Source: an uncultured Phascolarctobacterium sp. (lineage in GTDB: Bacteria > Bacillota > Negativicutes > Acidaminococcales > Acidaminococcaceae). From it: DNA of 15,144 bases. The stretch lies in contig CAMFZA010000011.1 of the NCBI GenBank assembly GCA_946002345.1, forward strand, positions 1 through 15,144, written 5' to 3'. Below, piece by piece: positions 13,348 through 15,144 of the stretch; position 1 is the stretch's first letter; each line of letters opens with the position of its first letter. The position numbers and the translations under genes are program-made. The notes beneath the pieces are model-generated. The model saw nothing but the letters and a program-made list of their open reading frames with translations, was not told the origin of the DNA and searched no databases.

Positions 13348-13376
13348 ATTATACTTGTTTAATCGCAGTAAGTCAA
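13348..13376 (-). promoter_or_regulatory. Strong promoter of tRNA-Ser (and probably ffs)
   Basis: Minus strand: -35 TTGACT (13376-13371), 17-base spacer, -10 TATAAT (13353-13348), transcription start near 13341. The roughly 65-base tRNA leader contains a 7-bp hairpin (TTGAAAA with TTTTCAA, about 13276-13302) that may guide 5' processing. Confidence 0.82.
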
Positions 13377-13395
13377 GTAGTTTTTGTAAAATATT

Positions 13396-14244
13396 TTATA
13401 TATCATCTGCATCTTCGGCAGGCACTAACATCACAGCACAGTCCACATTGAGTACTACATTTGCCGATGTGCTCCCCAGCTCCTCGCCATTAGTCATATC
13501 CGCGCCTGTCTTGGCCATCATAATCAGACTCACATTATCACGCTCGCAGATAGCTGCAATTTTTTTAGATGCTACACCATGGGACACATAATAATCGGCT
13601 TCGATACCGAAAATTTTCATTTCGTCCACAAGCTCCTTCAAAAAGAGCACAGCACTACCGTATTTCTCCTTATAGTCGTGCTTGTTCCGGCTATGTTCAA
13701 TAACATGAACAAAAATCACCTTGCCCACCAATTCCCGCAAGCTACGAATTATATTTAAAGCTTCCAGGGACTTTCGAGAAAAGTCAGTGGGAACCAAATT
13801 GGGTTGTAAAAGGTTTTCCTGTTCCTCGTGTATCTCGGCCTTGTTAATCAAGAGGGGAATATTCGTTACCCGAGCCAGTTCAAAGGTCGTACTACCCATG
13901 AGGGCACGCTTCAAAAAGCCCTTGCGGTGGGAGGCAACCAAAACCAAGTCCACGTCGTATTCCTCAGCCAGCCCTTGCACGTTCTCACTAATATCACCTG
14001 TACGGGTAACGATGGAGATTTCTTCATAACCAGCCTGTTCTATATCATTTTTATAGCCCTCTAAGCGACTTTGAGTGCGTTTATAGCTACTACCGTCAGG
14101 GTCGGCGTCATCATCATCGTCAAAAATGTGCGCCAAGACCACTTCCGTTTCCGTGTCGGGGCATAAGTTAAACAGACACTCAGTCAGCTTGTCGGCCTGC
14201 GGAGACAAATCGGTCGCCAGCAGAACCTTGGTGAATGTACTCAT
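13396..14244 (-). CDS. Tandem universal stress protein (two UspA domains)
   Basis: Two UspA-type domains of about 140 residues each in a 282-residue chain. Domain 1 opens with FTKVLLATDLSPQADKL and contains LVLVASHRKGFLKRALMGSTTFELA. Domain 2 opens with NLLQPNLVPTDFSRKSLEALN and contains LIMMAKTGADMTNGEELGSTSANVVLNVDCAVMLVP. These segments correspond to the ATP-binding pattern G-x2-G-x9-G-S/T; in domain 1 the first glycine is serine, so nucleotide binding may be confined to domain 2 or absent. An acidic patch FDDDDDADPD follows the first strands. Soluble, probably cytoplasmic. ATG start with AAGGAG 8 bases upstream. No clear terminator before the tRNA promoter. Specific role unknown. Confidence 0.9.
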   Translation of the reverse strand: MSTFTKVLLATDLSPQADKLTECLFNLCPDTETEVVLAHIFDDDDDADPDGSSYKRTQSRLEGYKNDIEQAGYEEISIVTRTGDISENVQGLAEEYDVDLVLVASHRKGFLKRALMGSTTFELARVTNIPLLINKAEIHEEQENLLQPNLVPTDFSRKSLEALNIIRSLRELVGKVIFVHVIEHSRNKHDYKEKYGSAVLFLKELVDEMKIFGIEADYYVSHGVASKKIAAICERDNVSLIMMAKTGADMTNGEELGSTSANVVLNVDCAVMLVPAEDADDI

Positions 14245-14356
14245 TTATCTGCTCCTTTAAACAAATATATATGGTTTCTTTTTCGCCATGAAATGTAAAA
14301 ATCCTGCTAATATTGTAAATCTGATTGGAGAAATTTAGGAATTACTCGACAGCTAC

Positions 14357-15037
14357 TTAGAGCCTACTCAACGGGTCCACCACACCATTGGCAGCGAAGG
14401 CTGCTTCCCTATCCCGGCAGGTGCCACATTGATGGCAGGGCGCTGCCCCTCCGTCATAGCAGGACCAGGTTAGCTCATAGGGCACGCCCAACCGCAGGCC
14501 CTCGGCCACAATATCCTTCTTCGTTTTATCTACAAAGGGAGCCACTAGTCGCACCTTTTTGCCACTGCCCAAATAAACCGCCTGATTCATGGCTTCGTTA
14601 AACTCATGGCTACAGTCAGGGTAGGCATTACCCGCCGCGTCATCAGCATGAGGTCCGTAATAAATCTCCCCGCAGCCATATTCCAAGGCAATGCTGGCCG
14701 CCGTTGCCAAAAAGAGGCCATTGCGAAAGGGCACATAGGTGGTTACCGCCTCGCCCTGACGCTCCTTCAGCTGCTCTGCATAAGAAGCATGGGGCACCGC
14801 CTCCGTAGAGCCCTGAAGCAGGCTGCAGTTGCTGTGAGCAAAGATCTGGGATAGATCCATCTCCAAAAGCTCCACCTTATAATGGGCTGCTATAGCCCGT
14901 GCCGACTCCACCTCACGACTGTGCTTTTGACCATAGCTCATGGATAGAGCCAAAACTTCATCACCATATTTTTCCTTGGCCAAAGCCAAACAGGTGGAGC
15001 TATCCACGCCACCACTCAATAACACCAATGCTTTCAT
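14357..15037 (-). CDS. queC: QueC, 7-cyano-7-deazaguanine (preQ0) synthase
   Basis: Converts 7-carboxy-7-deazaguanine to preQ0 with ATP and ammonia, in the pathway to queuosine in tRNA. The N-terminal PP-loop is SGGVDSS (8-14); later motifs are LSMSYGQKHSREVESA, YVPFRNGLFL, YYGPHADDAAGNAYPDC and the C-terminal zinc site C-x7-C-x2-C-x2-C (SCYDGGAAPCHQCGTC). The open frame extends to 15118, but AGGAGG lies 9 bases before the ATG at 15037 and the family begins MKALVLLSGG, so I start there (226 aa, standard). The extra upstream codons overlap a terminator hairpin. TAA stop. Confidence 0.95.
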   Translation of the reverse strand: MKALVLLSGGVDSSTCLALAKEKYGDEVLALSMSYGQKHSREVESARAIAAHYKVELLEMDLSQIFAHSNCSLLQGSTEAVPHASYAEQLKERQGEAVTTYVPFRNGLFLATAASIALEYGCGEIYYGPHADDAAGNAYPDCSHEFNEAMNQAVYLGSGKKVRLVAPFVDKTKKDIVAEGLRLGVPYELTWSCYDGGAAPCHQCGTCRDREAAFAANGVVDPLSRL

Positions 15038-15060
15038 GTCAATTTGCCTCCTCATCATAA

Positions 15061-15097
15061 AAAAGAAAAAGCTTCGCCCACTACAGACGAAGCTTTT
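15061..15097 (-). terminator. Terminator or attenuator directly upstream of queC
   Basis: 10-bp stem AAAAGCTTCG with CGAAGCTTTT (15097-15088 and 15076-15067), followed on the minus strand by T-rich sequence interrupted by one C. It ends about 24 bases before the queC ATG, with only the AGGAGG between, which leaves no room for a promoter downstream. This suggests a leader attenuator for queC. Confidence 0.75.
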
Positions 15098-15144
15098 GTA
15101 CAGAATAATCCAATTCATGCCCGTAGTTTTGTTTAAAGACAGGA
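15098..15144 (-). promoter_or_regulatory. Possible 3' part of a preQ1-I riboswitch in the queC leader
   Basis: The last bases of the window read, on the minus strand, TCCTGTC, TTTAAACAAAACTACGGG. The A-rich ACAAAACTA resembles the L3/P2 region of preQ1-I aptamers (UUAACAAAACAAGG in the Thermoanaerobacter example, AAAAAACUAAGG in B. subtilis). It sits just before a terminator in front of a queuosine gene. The 5' half, with the P1/P2 strands, would lie outside the window, so this is suggestive only. Confidence 0.35.

Noticed and set aside
14245..14356. Promoter search upstream of the universal stress gene
   Set aside because: TATATATT and TTTACA occur but not at acceptable spacing; no promoter claimed.
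1..15144. CRISPR array, transposase, phage or toxin-antitoxin genes
   Set aside because: No direct-repeat array, transposase motifs, inverted-repeat ends or small paired ORFs with ribosome-binding sites were found.

Overview
The window looks like chromosomal core from a low-to-mid GC member of the Firmicutes, most likely the Negativicutes (Phascolarctobacterium/Acidaminococcus-like). That placement is inferred from gene order and protein style: a B. subtilis-type dnaX-yaaK-recR-bofA block, a small-type SRP RNA, a walJ-htrA-rlmH block, DegV/FakA and PerR. No marker in the window fixes the genus. Every gene I support is on the minus strand, so transcription runs from high to low coordinates. 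I see no insertion sequence, CRISPR array or prophage.

Read in the direction of transcription: (1) 15144-14357, queC (queuosine synthesis) behind a leader with a terminator hairpin directly upstream of its ribosome-binding site and possibly the 3' part of a preQ1 riboswitch cut by the window edge. (2) 14244-13396, a tandem universal stress protein. (3) 13376-12981, a strong promoter, tRNA-Ser(GGA), a terminator, the SRP RNA (ffs) and a second terminator. (4) 12979-9557, promoter, dnaX, ybaB, recR, bofA and a terminator. dnaX carries an in-frame TAG at codon 63, which is striking in a gene expected to be essential. (5) 9485-8126, a glutamate/dicarboxylate symporter with two GTATAC palindromes upstream and a terminator. 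(6) 7970-5896, a CoA-type NUDIX hydrolase and an LCP (LytR-CpsA-Psr) cell-wall protein. (7) 5812-5728, a compact promoter-operator-terminator unit predicted to make an RNA of about 50 nt, with the same GTATAC palindromes. (8) 5646-2595, promoter, degV (FakB-like), fakA-like DAK2 protein, perR and a terminator. (9) 2539-69, promoter, walJ, lipoprotein HtrA protease and rlmH.

The functional themes are DNA replication and recombination (dnaX, ybaB, recR), protein targeting (ffs), translation (tRNA-Ser, queC, rlmH), envelope maintenance (LCP, HtrA, WalJ), fatty-acid phosphorylation (DegV/FakA) and stress sensing (PerR, USP). Most of the window is ordinary housekeeping sequence. The points worth a second look are the dnaX nonsense codon, the mini-transcript locus at 5728-5812 with its operators, the operator pair upstream of the symporter, and the queC leader.
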